A DNA stretch of 64,000 nucleotides from Peptococcaceae bacterium (GCA_012517475.1 JAAYUV010000003.1:62001-126000), one strand, 5' to 3'. Shown: positions 36,680-45,269, counted from the stretch's first letter. Numbers and translations are program-made. Notes: generated by a model not told the origin, from the letters alone.

Positions 36680-37485
36680 CAAATAACCCCTTTCCGCATT
36701 GTAATAAAAGCAGCCATCCTTCCGGTAATCCCCTCTCTCCGGTATGAATAAAACAGTTCGCTTTGACAGGATGTACAGAGATTTGCAATAGAAATATTCT
36801 CTGGTAAAATCCCTTCCTTGAGAAATAATTCCAGATTGGCTTTCACCAAATCTAACCTGTATTTACCGGAAGAGGTTTGGAAGATCACATTATGAAATTT
36901 TTCTCGAAAAATTTGAGCGACATCTTCACCAATTTCGTAACAGCAAGAACCAATACAAGGTCCGATTGCGGCAAAACAATCTTTCGCAGATCCGCCGGCA
37001 GCCGTTATCTTTTCCATAATTTTTGTCACAATATTGGAAGCTGTGCCCTTCCAACCGGCATGAGCCAGCCCGACCATATTTATTTGGGGATGATAAAAAT
37101 ATAATGGCACACAATCAGCAAAAAAGCCCATCAGTCCTATGTTATCCTGAGTAACCATTCCATCACATTCCGGTATTGCAGACTCCAGCTCAGACATTCC
37201 CCGTCCGAGATCTCTCTCCGAAACTGAGATCACATTGACCCCATGAACTTGTTGGGCGGCAACACATTTTTCCAATGGCTGCCCTAACCCGGCTAAGAAC
37301 ACCTTTCTGTTTTCCAGAACCTTCACCGGATCATCTGCAACGTGAAAAGCCAAATTCAAAGAGGAATAAGGATCATCACTTATTCCATCGTTCCTTGTCG
37401 AAAAGGCTGTTATAACTCCCATTTGAGACCAACCGGGAATCGTTAAAAACCGAAGATTTTTATCTTCTTTCCATTCCCATCCCAT
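36679..37485 (-). CDS. pgeF: Peptidoglycan editing factor / multicopper-like nucleoside phosphorylase (YfiH/YlmD)
   Basis: A 268-residue protein of the YfiH (formerly polyphenol oxidase) family: AAQQVHGVNVISV, FFADCVPLYFYHP, VGLAHAGWKGTASNIVTKIM, and GPCIGSCCYEIGEDV. The conserved His and Cys bind zinc. Members cleave purine nucleosides, and PgeF also removes incorrect UDP-MurNAc-L-Ser in E. coli. It is the usual ylmD position in the cluster. Start ATG at 37485 after GAGG. Confidence 0.93.
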   Translation of the reverse strand: MGWEWKEDKNLRFLTIPGWSQMGVITAFSTRNDGISDDPYSSLNLAFHVADDPVKVLENRKVFLAGLGQPLEKCVAAQQVHGVNVISVSERDLGRGMSELESAIPECDGMVTQDNIGLMGFFADCVPLYFYHPQINMVGLAHAGWKGTASNIVTKIMEKITAAGGSAKDCFAAIGPCIGSCCYEIGEDVAQIFREKFHNVIFQTSSGKYRLDLVKANLELFLKEGILPENISIANLCTSCQSELFYSYRREGITGRMAAFITMRKGVI

Positions 37486-37596
37486 TACGAATTACCTCAT
37501 ACCCATTTGCAATAGGATTGATCAACTATTTATTTTATCGAAAAATATTAAAAATTTCTTGAGTTTTACATAAAATTAATCATTTCCATTTACAAA

Positions 37597-37851
37597 TTAA
37601 TAATTGTTATTTACTAAATCCCTGCCGTCAACCAGGATGACATCAACACCGACTTTAATCACCTTTTCCCATGGGACAAAAATATCACCGCTGCGATTAC
37701 TGAAGAATCCCTTCCCGCGGGAAGATGTCAAAACAATAATTCCTTTGACAATCCCCTTTTCCAAATCCAAATCCAGATCAATGATAGGCCCCAGGCGACG
37801 TCCATCTTCTATGTTAATTATATCCAACAAGCGCATTTCCGAAACTCTCAA
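37597..37851 (-). CDS. ymxH: PRC-barrel sporulation-associated protein, YlmC/YmxH family
   Basis: About 84 residues from a TTG at 37851, seven bases after GAGGAGGGG; an ATG at 37902 would add a charged extension that family members lack. The PRC barrel is evident: IINIEDGRRLGPIIDLDLDL and GDIFVPWEKVIKVGVDVILV. The family length is about 84 residues, which supports this start. Role unknown, conserved near sigG and the ylm genes in spore formers. Confidence 0.87.
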   Translation of the reverse strand: MRVSEMRLLDIINIEDGRRLGPIIDLDLDLEKGIVKGIIVLTSSRGKGFFSNRSGDIFVPWEKVIKVGVDVILVDGRDLVNNNY

Positions 37852-38009
37852 CTGCAAACCCCTCCTCTCATCCTCGCCGGAATCTTCACGCAAGTCATGC
37901 AAAAGAAAAAATGCGCGAACTGCTCCAGGAAAAGCTAAACATCGTTTTCAAATCAACTTGTTTCACTTTATCATATGAGAAAGAGGTGTAATTGTATCCG
38001 TTCCGGATC

Positions 38010-38035
38010 AAAAATGATCCTCTTTTTTTGAGGAT
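38010..38035 (-). terminator. Terminator after sigG
   Basis: On the minus strand ATCCTC/GAGGAT with an A-rich loop is followed by CATTTTTG, 40 bases after the sigG stop. An overlapping alternative fold (GGATCA/TGATCC) reads on the plus strand. Confidence 0.5.
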
Positions 38036-38074
38036 TGGTATCTTCATTTTTCAAGGATCGGAAAATAGGGATCA

Positions 38075-38848
38075 CTATACATGTTTACGCATATGCTTTA
38101 AAGCAGCTTTTTCCAAACGGGAGACCTGTGCCTGAGAAATTCCGATCTCCTCCGCAACTTCCATTTGTGTTTTACCTTGAAAGAACCGGAGGGAAATAAT
38201 CTTCTTTTCTCTTTCTCCCAGCTTACCCATTCCTTCTTTTATGGCAATCGACTCCAACCATATCCTGTCGGATTGTTTATCATCACCGATTTGATCCATG
38301 ACAAAAATCGGATCACCGCCATCGTGGTAGATGGGTTCAAAAAGAGAGACCGGTTCCTGAATGGCATCTAAAGCAAAAATAACATCTTCCTGAGATATCT
38401 CCAGCTTATTGGCGATTTCGGGAATGGTCGGCTCCCTGGAACATTCCGTTGCCAGTTTGTCCCGGATCTGCAAGGCTTTATAAGCAATATCCCGCAGTGA
38501 CCGGCTTACCCGGATAGGATTATTATCTCTAAGATATCTTCTGATTTCACCGATAATCATCGGGACGGCATAGGTAGAAAACTTAACGTTTTGACTTAGA
38601 TCAAAATTATCAATCGCTTTCATTAATCCGATACATCCAACCTGAAAGAGATCATCCACATGTTCCCCCCGGTTGCTGAAACGCTGGATTACGCTGAGAA
38701 CAAGGCGGAGATTTCCCCGGATAAGCTGTTCACGGGCGGAATGATCTCCTTCCTGATATTTAACAAATAACTCCTTCATCTTGGAACCACTTAAGACGGG
38801 CAGCTTGGAAGTATTTACTCCGCAAATTTCTACTTTGTTCAATACCAT
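38075..38848 (-). CDS. sigG: Forespore sporulation sigma factor SigG
   Basis: A 257-residue sigma-70 factor. It has the SigG-specific N-terminus KVEICGVNTSKLPVLSG, region 2 (DLFQVGCIGLMKAIDNFDLS, VKFSTYAVPMIIGEIRRYLR), region 3 (SREPTIPEIANKLEISQEDV) and region 4 helix-turn-helix (TQMEVAEEIGISQAQVSRLE). It directs late forespore genes. It lies directly after sigE, the conserved order in spore formers. Confidence 0.97.
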   Translation of the reverse strand: MVLNKVEICGVNTSKLPVLSGSKMKELFVKYQEGDHSAREQLIRGNLRLVLSVIQRFSNRGEHVDDLFQVGCIGLMKAIDNFDLSQNVKFSTYAVPMIIGEIRRYLRDNNPIRVSRSLRDIAYKALQIRDKLATECSREPTIPEIANKLEISQEDVIFALDAIQEPVSLFEPIYHDGGDPIFVMDQIGDDKQSDRIWLESIAIKEGMGKLGEREKKIISLRFFQGKTQMEVAEEIGISQAQVSRLEKAALKHMRKHV

Positions 38849-38881
38849 TGACGAATACCCTCCATGTGGACTTCTTTGGAG

Positions 38882-38911
38882 AGTATTCCCTGACTCCGGT
38901 GAAGTTATTCC
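38882..38911 (-). promoter_or_regulatory. SigF/SigG-type promoter before sigG
   Basis: On the minus strand GGAATA and GGGAATACT are separated by about 15 bases in the 69-base gap between sigE and sigG. The -10 fits the forespore consensus GGnnAnAnT; the -35 (GAATA) is close to GywTA. This agrees with sigG being forespore-transcribed separately from sigE. Confidence 0.5.
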
Positions 38912-38917
38912 AAGAAT

Positions 38918-39643
38918 TTATTCCAGGCGAACGAATTCTTTTCTCAAACGCCTTATGATGCGTTTTTCCAGGCGGGAAATGTAAGATTGGGAAATCCCTA
39001 AACGATCTGCAACTTCTTTCTGGGTTTTTTCCTCAATCCCTCCCATTCCAAACCGGAGCTCCATAATCAGTTTTTCCCTTTCGGTTAAGCTGGACATAGC
39101 CTGGAATAATAGATGCCTGTCTACTTCCTCTTCGATCGGTCTGGAAATGATGTCATTATCCGTACCCAAAACATCAGAAAGTAAAAGCTCGTTTCCGTCC
39201 CAGTCGATATTTAAAGGCTCATCAAAAGACACTTCCGAACGAATTTTATTATTTCTTCTTAAGTACATGAGAATTTCATTTTCTATACAGCGGGAAGCAT
39301 ATGTTGCCAGTTTAATCTTTTTAGCAGGGTCAAATGTGTTGACAGCTTTAATCAGCCCTATGGTACCGATCGAGACCAGATCCTCAATTCCGATTCCGGT
39401 GTTTTCGAATTTTCGCGAGATATAAACGACCAGTCTGAGGTTCCGTTCGATTAAGGTATCTTTAACCGAATAATCACCATATTCAAGCCGGCTGATAAGA
39501 TCTTCTTCCTCATCGAGACTTAAGGGAGGAGGCAAAGCTTCACTGCTCCCGACGTAAAAGACTTCCCGGACCCTTTGCAGTTTCTGAATAAAATAGGTCC
39601 ACAACCATTTTATCTGAGAAATAAGTTTACTGATCTGACTCAT
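38918..39643 (-). CDS. sigE: Mother-cell sporulation sigma factor, pro-SigE
   Basis: About 241 residues from the ATG at 39643; its first base overlaps the spoIIGA stop and a TTG one codon upstream is also possible. The N-terminal pro-peptide, with hydrophobic KWLWTYFIQ, precedes the conserved cleavage region [14 protein letters not shown]. Regions 2 and 4 follow ([40 protein letters not shown]). SpoIIGA, encoded just upstream, removes the pro-peptide at the sporulation septum. Confidence 0.98.
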   Translation of the reverse strand: MSQISKLISQIKWLWTYFIQKLQRVREVFYVGSSEALPPPLSLDEEEDLISRLEYGDYSVKDTLIERNLRLVVYISRKFENTGIGIEDLVSIGTIGLIKAVNTFDPAKKIKLATYASRCIENEILMYLRRNNKIRSEVSFDEPLNIDWDGNELLLSDVLGTDNDIISRPIEEEVDRHLLFQAMSSLTEREKLIMELRFGMGGIEEKTQKEVADRLGISQSYISRLEKRIIRRLRKEFVRLE

Positions 39644-40545
39644 CAAGCAATTTCCTCCTTGCTGGCTGGCTTTTGAATATGGTCTGGATGAAGCAGCGCC
39701 TGAAACTTGCCTTCGGAATTAAGGACTTGTTGGACTAATGCAACTGTAACCGGCAGTTCCCATTTCATTTCTCCCTGTATGATCCTGACTTTGCCCAAAC
39801 GGATAGCCGGAAGCCACGTTTGACCGTTTATCCCTTTGGCAGAGATAAAAACCATTCGCTGTAAACCGTATTCGATGTCATTCCAAAGATAGGACCAGGG
39901 GTTCGAGTTTTCCCGCCAAGGGAGCCCGAGAAATTCCTGAATTTTTTCCGGCAATACATGCTGTACTGCTTCTTCCTCGACAATCATAACCGGCGCACCG
40001 GTCAGAGGATCCCTTAATTCATTGCCGGTGTCCAGTAACGCCTTGACCGACAGGCTTTTCCCGTTATCAAAGTTCAATTCCGCTTCATAAAGGATATTAT
40101 CAAGCAGCAGATTGGCTTTTTGCATTTTTTCCCAAACCTGATACCCCCCTCGCAGTATGAGTGCTGTCAAAGGCAGCATCCAGAGTTGTTGAAGGGAGAT
40201 AAACTCGCCATCACCTCCTGTCAGGCCGAACCATCCTGAGAGTGCAAAAAATATTCCCCCGCATACTGCCGAGAGCAGGCTGAAAAAGAGCAGTCCTTTG
40301 GCTAATTCACCAATTCGTTTGATTCTGAGTCCTATCCCGATCATCATGATTGGAACAATGATTCTGGAGATTGCAGTCAGTCCGGAAAACCCGAACAGTA
40401 CAAAGAAAATCGGAAGTTCCCCCAGGATAACCGCAGCCAAAAGGTACAACAAGTGAATTTGTTTCCGGAGCAAATAGGCTGTAAAAGCGATTAAAAAGGC
40501 ATCCATTGCCCCGTTAACCAGGAGTATGACATCCAGGTAAACCAT
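39643..40545 (-). CDS. spoIIGA: Pro-SigE processing protease SpoIIGA
   Basis: About 300 residues from the ATG at 40545 ([19 protein letters not shown]), with AAAGGA eight bases upstream. Five N-terminal membrane segments fill about 1-150. The C-terminal part holds a single aspartyl protease motif, [18 protein letters not shown] (about 175), which works as a dimer. It activates pro-SigE after SpoIIR signalling. Confidence 0.95.
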   Translation of the reverse strand: MVYLDVILLVNGAMDAFLIAFTAYLLRKQIHLLYLLAAVILGELPIFFVLFGFSGLTAISRIIVPIMMIGIGLRIKRIGELAKGLLFFSLLSAVCGGIFFALSGWFGLTGGDGEFISLQQLWMLPLTALILRGGYQVWEKMQKANLLLDNILYEAELNFDNGKSLSVKALLDTGNELRDPLTGAPVMIVEEEAVQHVLPEKIQEFLGLPWRENSNPWSYLWNDIEYGLQRMVFISAKGINGQTWLPAIRLGKVRIIQGEMKWELPVTVALVQQVLNSEGKFQALLHPDHIQKPASKEEIA

Positions 40546-40586
40546 ACCGGAAATCCTTTCAGCGCTTTGCAATTTCTCATTAACAA

Positions 40587-40620
40587 ATTATACCTTGCCC
40601 CCTAAATAAATCCTGTCGGA
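40587..40620 (-). promoter_or_regulatory. spoIIG promoter with possible Spo0A box
   Basis: A perfect TATAAT (40592-40587, minus strand) lies 40 bases before spoIIGA. TCCGACA (40620-40614) is the complement of TGTCGGA, 6/7 to the Spo0A box TGTCGAA, about 21 bases from the -10. In B. subtilis spoIIG the -35/-10 spacing is also long and overlaps 0A boxes. Confidence 0.42.
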
Positions 40621-40690
40621 ATAGGTTGGCTCCAACTCCGATTTTTTTGGCTAACGGAAACCAGATTCTGTAGTATCCTTGTCTATTCTG

Positions 40691-40737
40691 GCAAAAAGAA
40701 AAGAACCCGACAGCTACCTAACGTAACTGCCGGGTTC
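40691..40737 (-). terminator. Repeated terminator-like hairpin, copy 1
   Basis: GAACCCG/CGGGTTC with an inner CAG/CTG stem and, on the minus strand, TTTTCTTTTTGC. It lies after the metallophosphoesterase remnant. About 43 of 47 bases recur in the same direction at 45223-45269, including a block of 29 or more identical bases from AGAACCCG to AACTGCC. Confidence 0.65.
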
Positions 40738-40799
40738 AATGCCATGATGAGTAAATAATCCTATGTTTTTTGAGAATAGTCAAAGAAACGTGGTCTTAG

Positions 40800-41710
40800 T
40801 TATTGTACGAAACGATCGATAATTTGTCCGTTAAGATTATATACAGTAACCAGAATATTGTCGCTATTTAAATCAATGACTGCAAAATGGTACTGCGGAA
40901 TAGGAGGTACGTCAACATTTTTCTTATCTGTATAGCTTAAATAAACGGGGGCTCCAAAAGTACCGATGGTAACCTGGTAAATAGATTGTGAGAATAAAAA
41001 AGTCTGCCCTGCAATTGTTTCATTAAAGTTGTGATCTATATGCCTGCGGCTGTAATTATGTTCATGACCACAAAAAACAATCGGATTTGGCGAACGGTCA
41101 ATAATTCCCCACAGCTTGTCCCGCTGCAATTTATTAACGTCTAAAGAACTGCTCACATGCGCCCCGGTAGGATAGGCAGGCTCATGAAAAAAATAAAAAG
41201 TATATCTCTTCTCCGAATTCATATTGGAATTAATCCAATTAATTTGGGTATCGGAAATTAAGTGCTCCTCGCCAGGGTAATTTGAGTTAAGCATATAGAA
41301 TCTGGTGTTGCCCTTATCAAAATAATAGACTGTCTTCTGGTATCCTTCTAGGAAATTGGCTTGAAATTCCGGAAACACTTCAGCAAAAGCACGTGTACCG
41401 CCTGCCCCTGCTGTGGATTCATGGTTTCCGAAGCCTGGGAAAAAGAAATCAATGGTGTCAATTTCTTAATATTCTCAAACGTTTGGTTTATCGCTTCAAC
41501 GTTAATTCCTCCGTTGGACCCTCGACAGTCAGCCATTACTACAAAACGAATAGAACCCTCTTTTTCCTGGAGATTATCAGATGGGGCTTGTGGAGTTAAA
41601 GGTATAGGAATTGTGTTCTGTTCATTACCCCTCAGGTTTGCGGCATTGCATGAAGTCAATAAAAATATAACAGTTAAAAGCAGGGTAACTTTAAGACTTT
41701 TATTCAGCAT
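40800..41710 (-). pseudogene. Secreted metallophosphoesterase, frameshifted with internal deletion
   Basis: The N-terminal frame starts with a lipoprotein signal (LLLTVIFLLTSCNAA) and the first metal motif in IRFVVMADCRG. After KKLTP the reading slips: the homologous text IDFFFPGFGNHEST continues in another frame and joins the downstream part (FPEFQANFLEGYQKTVYYF, FYFFHEPAYPTG, FCGHEHNYSRR). The GD motif normally found between DxR and GNHE, about 35-40 residues, is missing. The gene therefore has lost a stretch whose length is not a multiple of three. It should be inactive. Confidence 0.82.
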
Positions 41711-41758
41711 GATAAATCTCCAGAGTAATGATCATCTTCTTTTATTACTAATTTTATT

Positions 41759-42541
41759 TTATCGCAGAAAATAAAGGGCTATAACCAAGGCTCCCAGGAT
41801 AAACCTGTAAACGGCAAATAATCCGAAGCCTTTGTTCTTAATATAATTTAAAAGAAATTTTATACTTAAGGCCCCAACAACAGCTGCTGTGATCATAGCC
41901 GTCAGAAAAGGAGCCTTATCAATATGCGTGTGGAGCAATCCTTTGGCATGATAAAGACCATCTCCCAAAATGATAGGAGCCGACAATAAAAACGTAAACT
42001 TAGCTACGCTTTCTCTGGTCATTCCTAATAAACGACCTGCTGTTATTGTTATTCCGGAACGGGACACTCCGGGAATAACTGCAAAAACCTGAGCCAGACC
42101 TATAAGGATGCTCCTTTTGATTCCTGTTTCTCTTAGAACGATTTCTCTGGGACTAAACTTGTCTGCAGCATATAAAATAACCCCCATGATAATTAACATA
42201 ACCCCGATGAGTGCGGCATTCCGAAAATCCTCCATATATTTGTCCAGAAAAACTCCAAATAAAGCCCCAGGGATTGTCGCCAACACCAAAAGCCAAAAAA
42301 GTTGGCCGTCTTGCGTCCCAGGCTTGGTGAAACCTGCCTGGATTAAATTAAGCCAATCTTTCAGGAAAAAGATAATAACGGCTGCGGCCGTACCCAGGTG
42401 TAAGGCTACATCGAAAACAACACCAGGGTCTTCCCATCCAAAAAGCCAGGGTACGAGCACTAAATGTGCTGTACTGGATATAGGCAAGAACTCCGCGATG
42501 CCCTGAACAATTCCGTAAACTATTGCTTGTATGATGCTCAT
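41759..42541 (-). CDS. uppP: Undecaprenyl-diphosphatase UppP/BacA
   Basis: A 260-residue membrane phosphatase with about eight hydrophobic segments and the BacA signatures IAEFLPISSTAHLVLVPWLF (Glu and Ser-rich loop, about 17) and VIPGVSRSGITITAGRLLGM (Arg, about 165). It recycles undecaprenyl pyrophosphate to the monophosphate carrier and gives bacitracin tolerance when abundant. Start ATG at 42541 after GAGG. It lies downstream of the SigY-like operon on the same strand, with a 50-base gap. Confidence 0.96.
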   Translation of the reverse strand: MSIIQAIVYGIVQGIAEFLPISSTAHLVLVPWLFGWEDPGVVFDVALHLGTAAAVIIFFLKDWLNLIQAGFTKPGTQDGQLFWLLVLATIPGALFGVFLDKYMEDFRNAALIGVMLIIMGVILYAADKFSPREIVLRETGIKRSILIGLAQVFAVIPGVSRSGITITAGRLLGMTRESVAKFTFLLSAPIILGDGLYHAKGLLHTHIDKAPFLTAMITAAVVGALSIKFLLNYIKNKGFGLFAVYRFILGALVIALYFLR

Positions 42542-42591
42542 ATCTGCTTCCTCGTTTGTTTAATGTTACAGCTAAAGTTATCTTCTCGTAT

Positions 42592-43524
42592 TTAGTGATC
42601 GAGCTTTGCCCCGCAATGGACACAAAACGTGTCGTTCTTTGTGACAATTGTTCCGCATTTTTCACAGGATTTATTAATTCTGGTTCCGCAATAACTGCAA
42701 AAAGTATTATGCTTGTTTTGCAATGATTCGCATTTGTAACAAGTCTGGTTATTCTGCTTGTAAATAGTGTAAACGATCAGTCCCACGATATTCGTAATTA
42801 GAATAAGCAGCCCCCATAAAGGAGCGTTCAATTTTCTCCTGTTGGCATCTTTATAGACCCATAAGGCAACGAGTATCCAGTAAAGGCCAAATAACAGCAT
42901 GAGTAAAGCAGCCGAAAATCCGATAAAAACTTTTGCATAAGGTATTGGTTTTAAGTCATTGACAATAAATACTTTCATTCCATTTTTTCTGTCAGCAAAA
43001 TAATTCAAAAAATATATTTTTTGCGTGTTGTAGTTGGAATCATAAAAGAAGTCATTATCAAATTCTTTTTTGATATCTTTTGAATCTCTGTAAACATCTT
43101 TCGTTAACAGGACGTTTCTGGGCCCGATTACTTTAAAGTACGTATCGGGGATATTTACATCCTGGAAAAACTGCCTCTTGTCGTTGACTTTGGTCAATAC
43201 AAGCTTGTTATCTTTACCCAAACCTGAATTTTTGGCGCTATAAATAATGTTGTTATCCTTATCCAATAACAGGACATCTTTGATATCCGCAGAAGAATTG
43301 GCAAGATTACCCAGTTGTTCTTGTATGGACTTGTCAATTCCCTGTTTTTCAGCTTGTTCTTCAATGTTATGATAATTCATGGTTAAGGCTATTTTATCTT
43401 TGAAAATATAACCTCCCCAGGCTAAAGTCCCAATGACAAGACAAAGAGAGACAATAATATACCATTTACTTACTTTCCTAAAGTCAGTGGCATTGACAAA
43501 CTTATCCAATCCTTTGAACATCAT
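42592..43524 (-). CDS. Membrane protein with PLDc_N-like segment and C-terminal zinc ribbons
   Basis: About 310 residues from the ATG at 43524 (GGAGG five bases before). It has a membrane helix at about 20-40, an extracytoplasmic region (about 45-195) and two more helices (about 200-255). The stretch LWVYKDANRRKLNAPLWGLL then resembles the PLDc_N/YxlD membrane module. At the end are two C-x2-C...C-x2-C zinc ribbons (CYKCESLQNKHNTFCSYCG, CEKCGTIVTKNDTFCVHCG). Third gene of the sigma operon; probably part of its negative control, by analogy with B. subtilis YxlD. The sensing region has no family I recognise. Confidence 0.72.
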   Translation of the reverse strand: MMFKGLDKFVNATDFRKVSKWYIIVSLCLVIGTLAWGGYIFKDKIALTMNYHNIEEQAEKQGIDKSIQEQLGNLANSSADIKDVLLLDKDNNIIYSAKNSGLGKDNKLVLTKVNDKRQFFQDVNIPDTYFKVIGPRNVLLTKDVYRDSKDIKKEFDNDFFYDSNYNTQKIYFLNYFADRKNGMKVFIVNDLKPIPYAKVFIGFSAALLMLLFGLYWILVALWVYKDANRRKLNAPLWGLLILITNIVGLIVYTIYKQNNQTCYKCESLQNKHNTFCSYCGTRINKSCEKCGTIVTKNDTFCVHCGAKLDH

Positions 43525-43798
43525 TTTGTCCTCCATTCAAATTAATAATTATGGGAATTAAAAATATAAGGGATACACCTTGGAATAAAAAAAGATAAAT
43601 GAAAGTTCTGATATACTGAAACCCTGTAAAGGCATTGAATCCAAATATAACAGCCGCCGCCAGGCAGCCCAGAAAAAAAATACTCTTTAGAATGGTATGT
43701 TTTCTGTTTTCTTTTATTTCCAGACACTTCTGTTCTATTTCATTATCGAGGTTCTTAAGCAATTGATCTGTTTGCTTTATATCAAAATGATCCGTCAT
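43502..43798 (-). CDS. Small membrane protein, YxlC-like anti-sigma candidate
   Basis: About 98 residues from the ATG at 43798 with AAGGGGTG before it. A soluble charged N-terminal half (about 1-40; DQLLKNLDNEIEQKCLEIKE) precedes two membrane helices (SIFFLGCLAAAVIFGFNAF, FIYLFLFQGVSLIFLIPIII). Position, size and topology match YxlC, the SigY antagonist of B. subtilis. It overlaps the sigma gene by 17 bases and the zinc-ribbon gene by 23 bases, so the three are tightly coupled. Sequence similarity to YxlC is weak by eye. Confidence 0.6.
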   Translation of the reverse strand: MTDHFDIKQTDQLLKNLDNEIEQKCLEIKENRKHTILKSIFFLGCLAAAVIFGFNAFTGFQYIRTFIYLFLFQGVSLIFLIPIIINLNGGQNDVQRIG

Positions 43799-44345
43799 CT
43801 TTTTCACCCCTTATCAATATCTTCTTCAATTTGGCTATTCCGTTATGAATTCTACTCTTTACTGTCTTAGGCTCCACTTGGAGCATCTCGCCGATTTCCT
43901 TAAGTGTCAAGCCTTCGACATATTTGAGTTTAATGGCTGTCCGCTGCTCTTCCGTCAAATATTCAAATTGTTCCATAATATTTTGACTGTAAATCCTATC
44001 CACAGCAGAATCCTCAAAGCCGGAAATAATCTCGTCTTTTCTGAAAGCGTGTTCCAGCGGATCGAATACAGCCAACTTCTTTTCCTTCCTCAGATAGTCA
44101 ATATAGGTGTTTTTGGCTATCGTCATCAGATAGGTGGAAAACGTGGCTTTCCCCCCAATGTCAAATTTATCAATATTGCGAATAACCTTCAGGAAAACAT
44201 CCTGGGCAAGATCTTCACTAAGTTGATTACTCTCGGTAAGCTTTACCAAAAATCTGAATACAAAGGGGTGATATAGGCTAATAAGCTCTTGAAAAGCAGC
44301 CTTTTCTCCAAATTGACACCTGCGTATAAGCTCTTTATCCTCCAT
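43782..44345 (-). CDS. ECF-type RNA polymerase sigma factor (SigY-like)
   Basis: A 187-residue ECF sigma: region 2 (FQELISLYHPFVFRFLVKLT, QLSEDLAQDVFLKVIRNIDK, STYLMTIAKNTYIDYLRKEK) and region 4 (YLTEEQRTAIKLKYVEGLTL, PKTVKSRIHNGIAKLKKILI). Start ATG at 44345 after AAAGGTGGG. The operon sigma / small membrane protein / PLDc_N-like protein parallels B. subtilis sigY-yxlC-yxlD, hence SigY-like. It has a candidate self-recognised promoter. Confidence 0.92.
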   Translation of the reverse strand: MEDKELIRRCQFGEKAAFQELISLYHPFVFRFLVKLTESNQLSEDLAQDVFLKVIRNIDKFDIGGKATFSTYLMTIAKNTYIDYLRKEKKLAVFDPLEHAFRKDEIISGFEDSAVDRIYSQNIMEQFEYLTEEQRTAIKLKYVEGLTLKEIGEMLQVEPKTVKSRIHNGIAKLKKILIRGEKDDGSF

Positions 44346-44424
44346 AAGTTCCCACCTTTGATTTGCAATCAGTATAAGATAATGCTTCCTTTAAAAAGCT
44401 ACATTTTTACTGATTCTATTATTA

Positions 44425-44450
44425 CACGCTGAGAAATGAATTAGGTTGCA
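44425..44450 (-). promoter_or_regulatory. Probable ECF promoter of the sigma operon
   Basis: Minus strand: TGCAACCTAA from 44450, 16 bases between TGCAAC and CGTG (44428-44425), reading CGTGTAAT. It matches the divergent site at 44486-44512 and the general ECF layout, and lies about 80 bases before the sigma start. Autoregulation is inferred. Confidence 0.68.
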
Positions 44451-44485
44451 GATTTTTTTCTTTTTTAGAAAAAGCTTTATCAATA

Positions 44486-44512
44486 TGCAACCTAAATAAT
44501 ATATCCATCGTG
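44486..44512 (+). promoter_or_regulatory. Matching ECF promoter before the PAP2 gene
   Basis: Plus strand: TGCAACCTAA from 44486, 17 bases between TGCAAC and CGTG (44509-44512), again CGTGTAAT, about 40 bases before the PAP2 start. The two -35 motifs face away from each other and form an inverted repeat. Confidence 0.68.
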
Positions 44513-44550
44513 TAATTAATAAATGTAGTGGACATGAGGGTTGGTGTCAT

Positions 44551-45165
44551 ATGAAAAATTTAATACATAATAAGTTCCTACAAATTGATAACATTCTTCT
44601 TGATGTATTATCCATAAAAATAAAAAATACCTTCTTTGACAGGCTTATGCCTAAAATTACGCATTGGAACGACTATGGTCAGATTTATATCATCACTTCT
44701 ATTATCCTCTGGAAGGATAATCTTACAAATTTATTGAATATTTTCCTGGCTCTTACTTTAGGACTGCTAAGTGGTGAAGGATTCATAAAGTATTTGTTTA
44801 AGAGAGAAAGGCCGTTAGTAACACCGGATAATTATTGTTTTTTAATTAAATTCCCAAATTCCTCTTCTTTCCCATCAGGACACACAACCTCTTCTTTTGC
44901 CGTATTGGGTGTTACATGGTATATGGATTTACAATATAAATATGTAATATTGGTACTGGCTGTAGTCATTTCTTTTTCCAGAGTTTATCTGCATGTTCAT
45001 TACCCATCGGATATTATCGGGGGGATCCTTCTTGGTTTTATTTGTGCTATGATTACGATCAAAATGCCGGAATGTCTAGGTATGATTCAATCAATATTTT
45101 CGAATATTGCAGCAGTATTAAGTGCTTATGTTGCTAATTATCAATCACTTCAATTGTTTACTTAG
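44551..45165 (+). CDS. PAP2-family membrane phosphatase
   Basis: A 204-residue protein with about five hydrophobic segments and the three phosphatase motifs: KYLFKRERP (K-x6-RP), SFPSGHTTSSF (PSGH), and SRVYLHVHYPSD (SR-x5-H-x3-D). Such enzymes dephosphorylate lipid pyrophosphates; B. subtilis BcrC is a member and recycles undecaprenyl pyrophosphate. Divergent from the sigma operon and under a matching promoter, with uppP downstream of the sigma operon, so a role in envelope stress is plausible. The exact substrate is not shown by sequence. Confidence 0.9.
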   Translation: MKNLIHNKFLQIDNILLDVLSIKIKNTFFDRLMPKITHWNDYGQIYIITSIILWKDNLTNLLNIFLALTLGLLSGEGFIKYLFKRERPLVTPDNYCFLIKFPNSSSFPSGHTTSSFAVLGVTWYMDLQYKYVILVLAVVISFSRVYLHVHYPSDIIGGILLGFICAMITIKMPECLGMIQSIFSNIAAVLSAYVANYQSLQLFT

Positions 45166-45222
45166 TACTTATGAATTTATCTGGATATTAGGAGATATAA
45201 TGCATATGCAAGCGGAGCACAT

Positions 45223-45269
45223 GCAAAAATGAAAGAACCCGACAGCTACCTAACGTAACTGCCCGGTTC
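45223..45269 (-). terminator. Repeated terminator-like hairpin, copy 2
   Basis: Same orientation and almost the same sequence as 40691-40737. Stem GAACC.G/C.GGTTC is weaker here because of a C-C mismatch. The T-rich side is on the minus strand, so it serves the small minus-strand gene at 45414. Confidence 0.55.

Noticed and set aside
40800-41710. Two separate genes: a 120-residue lipoprotein and a 192-residue phosphoesterase.
   Set aside because: Their frames overlap inside one homologous protein, and the GNHE motif falls in the overlap; a single broken gene explains both.
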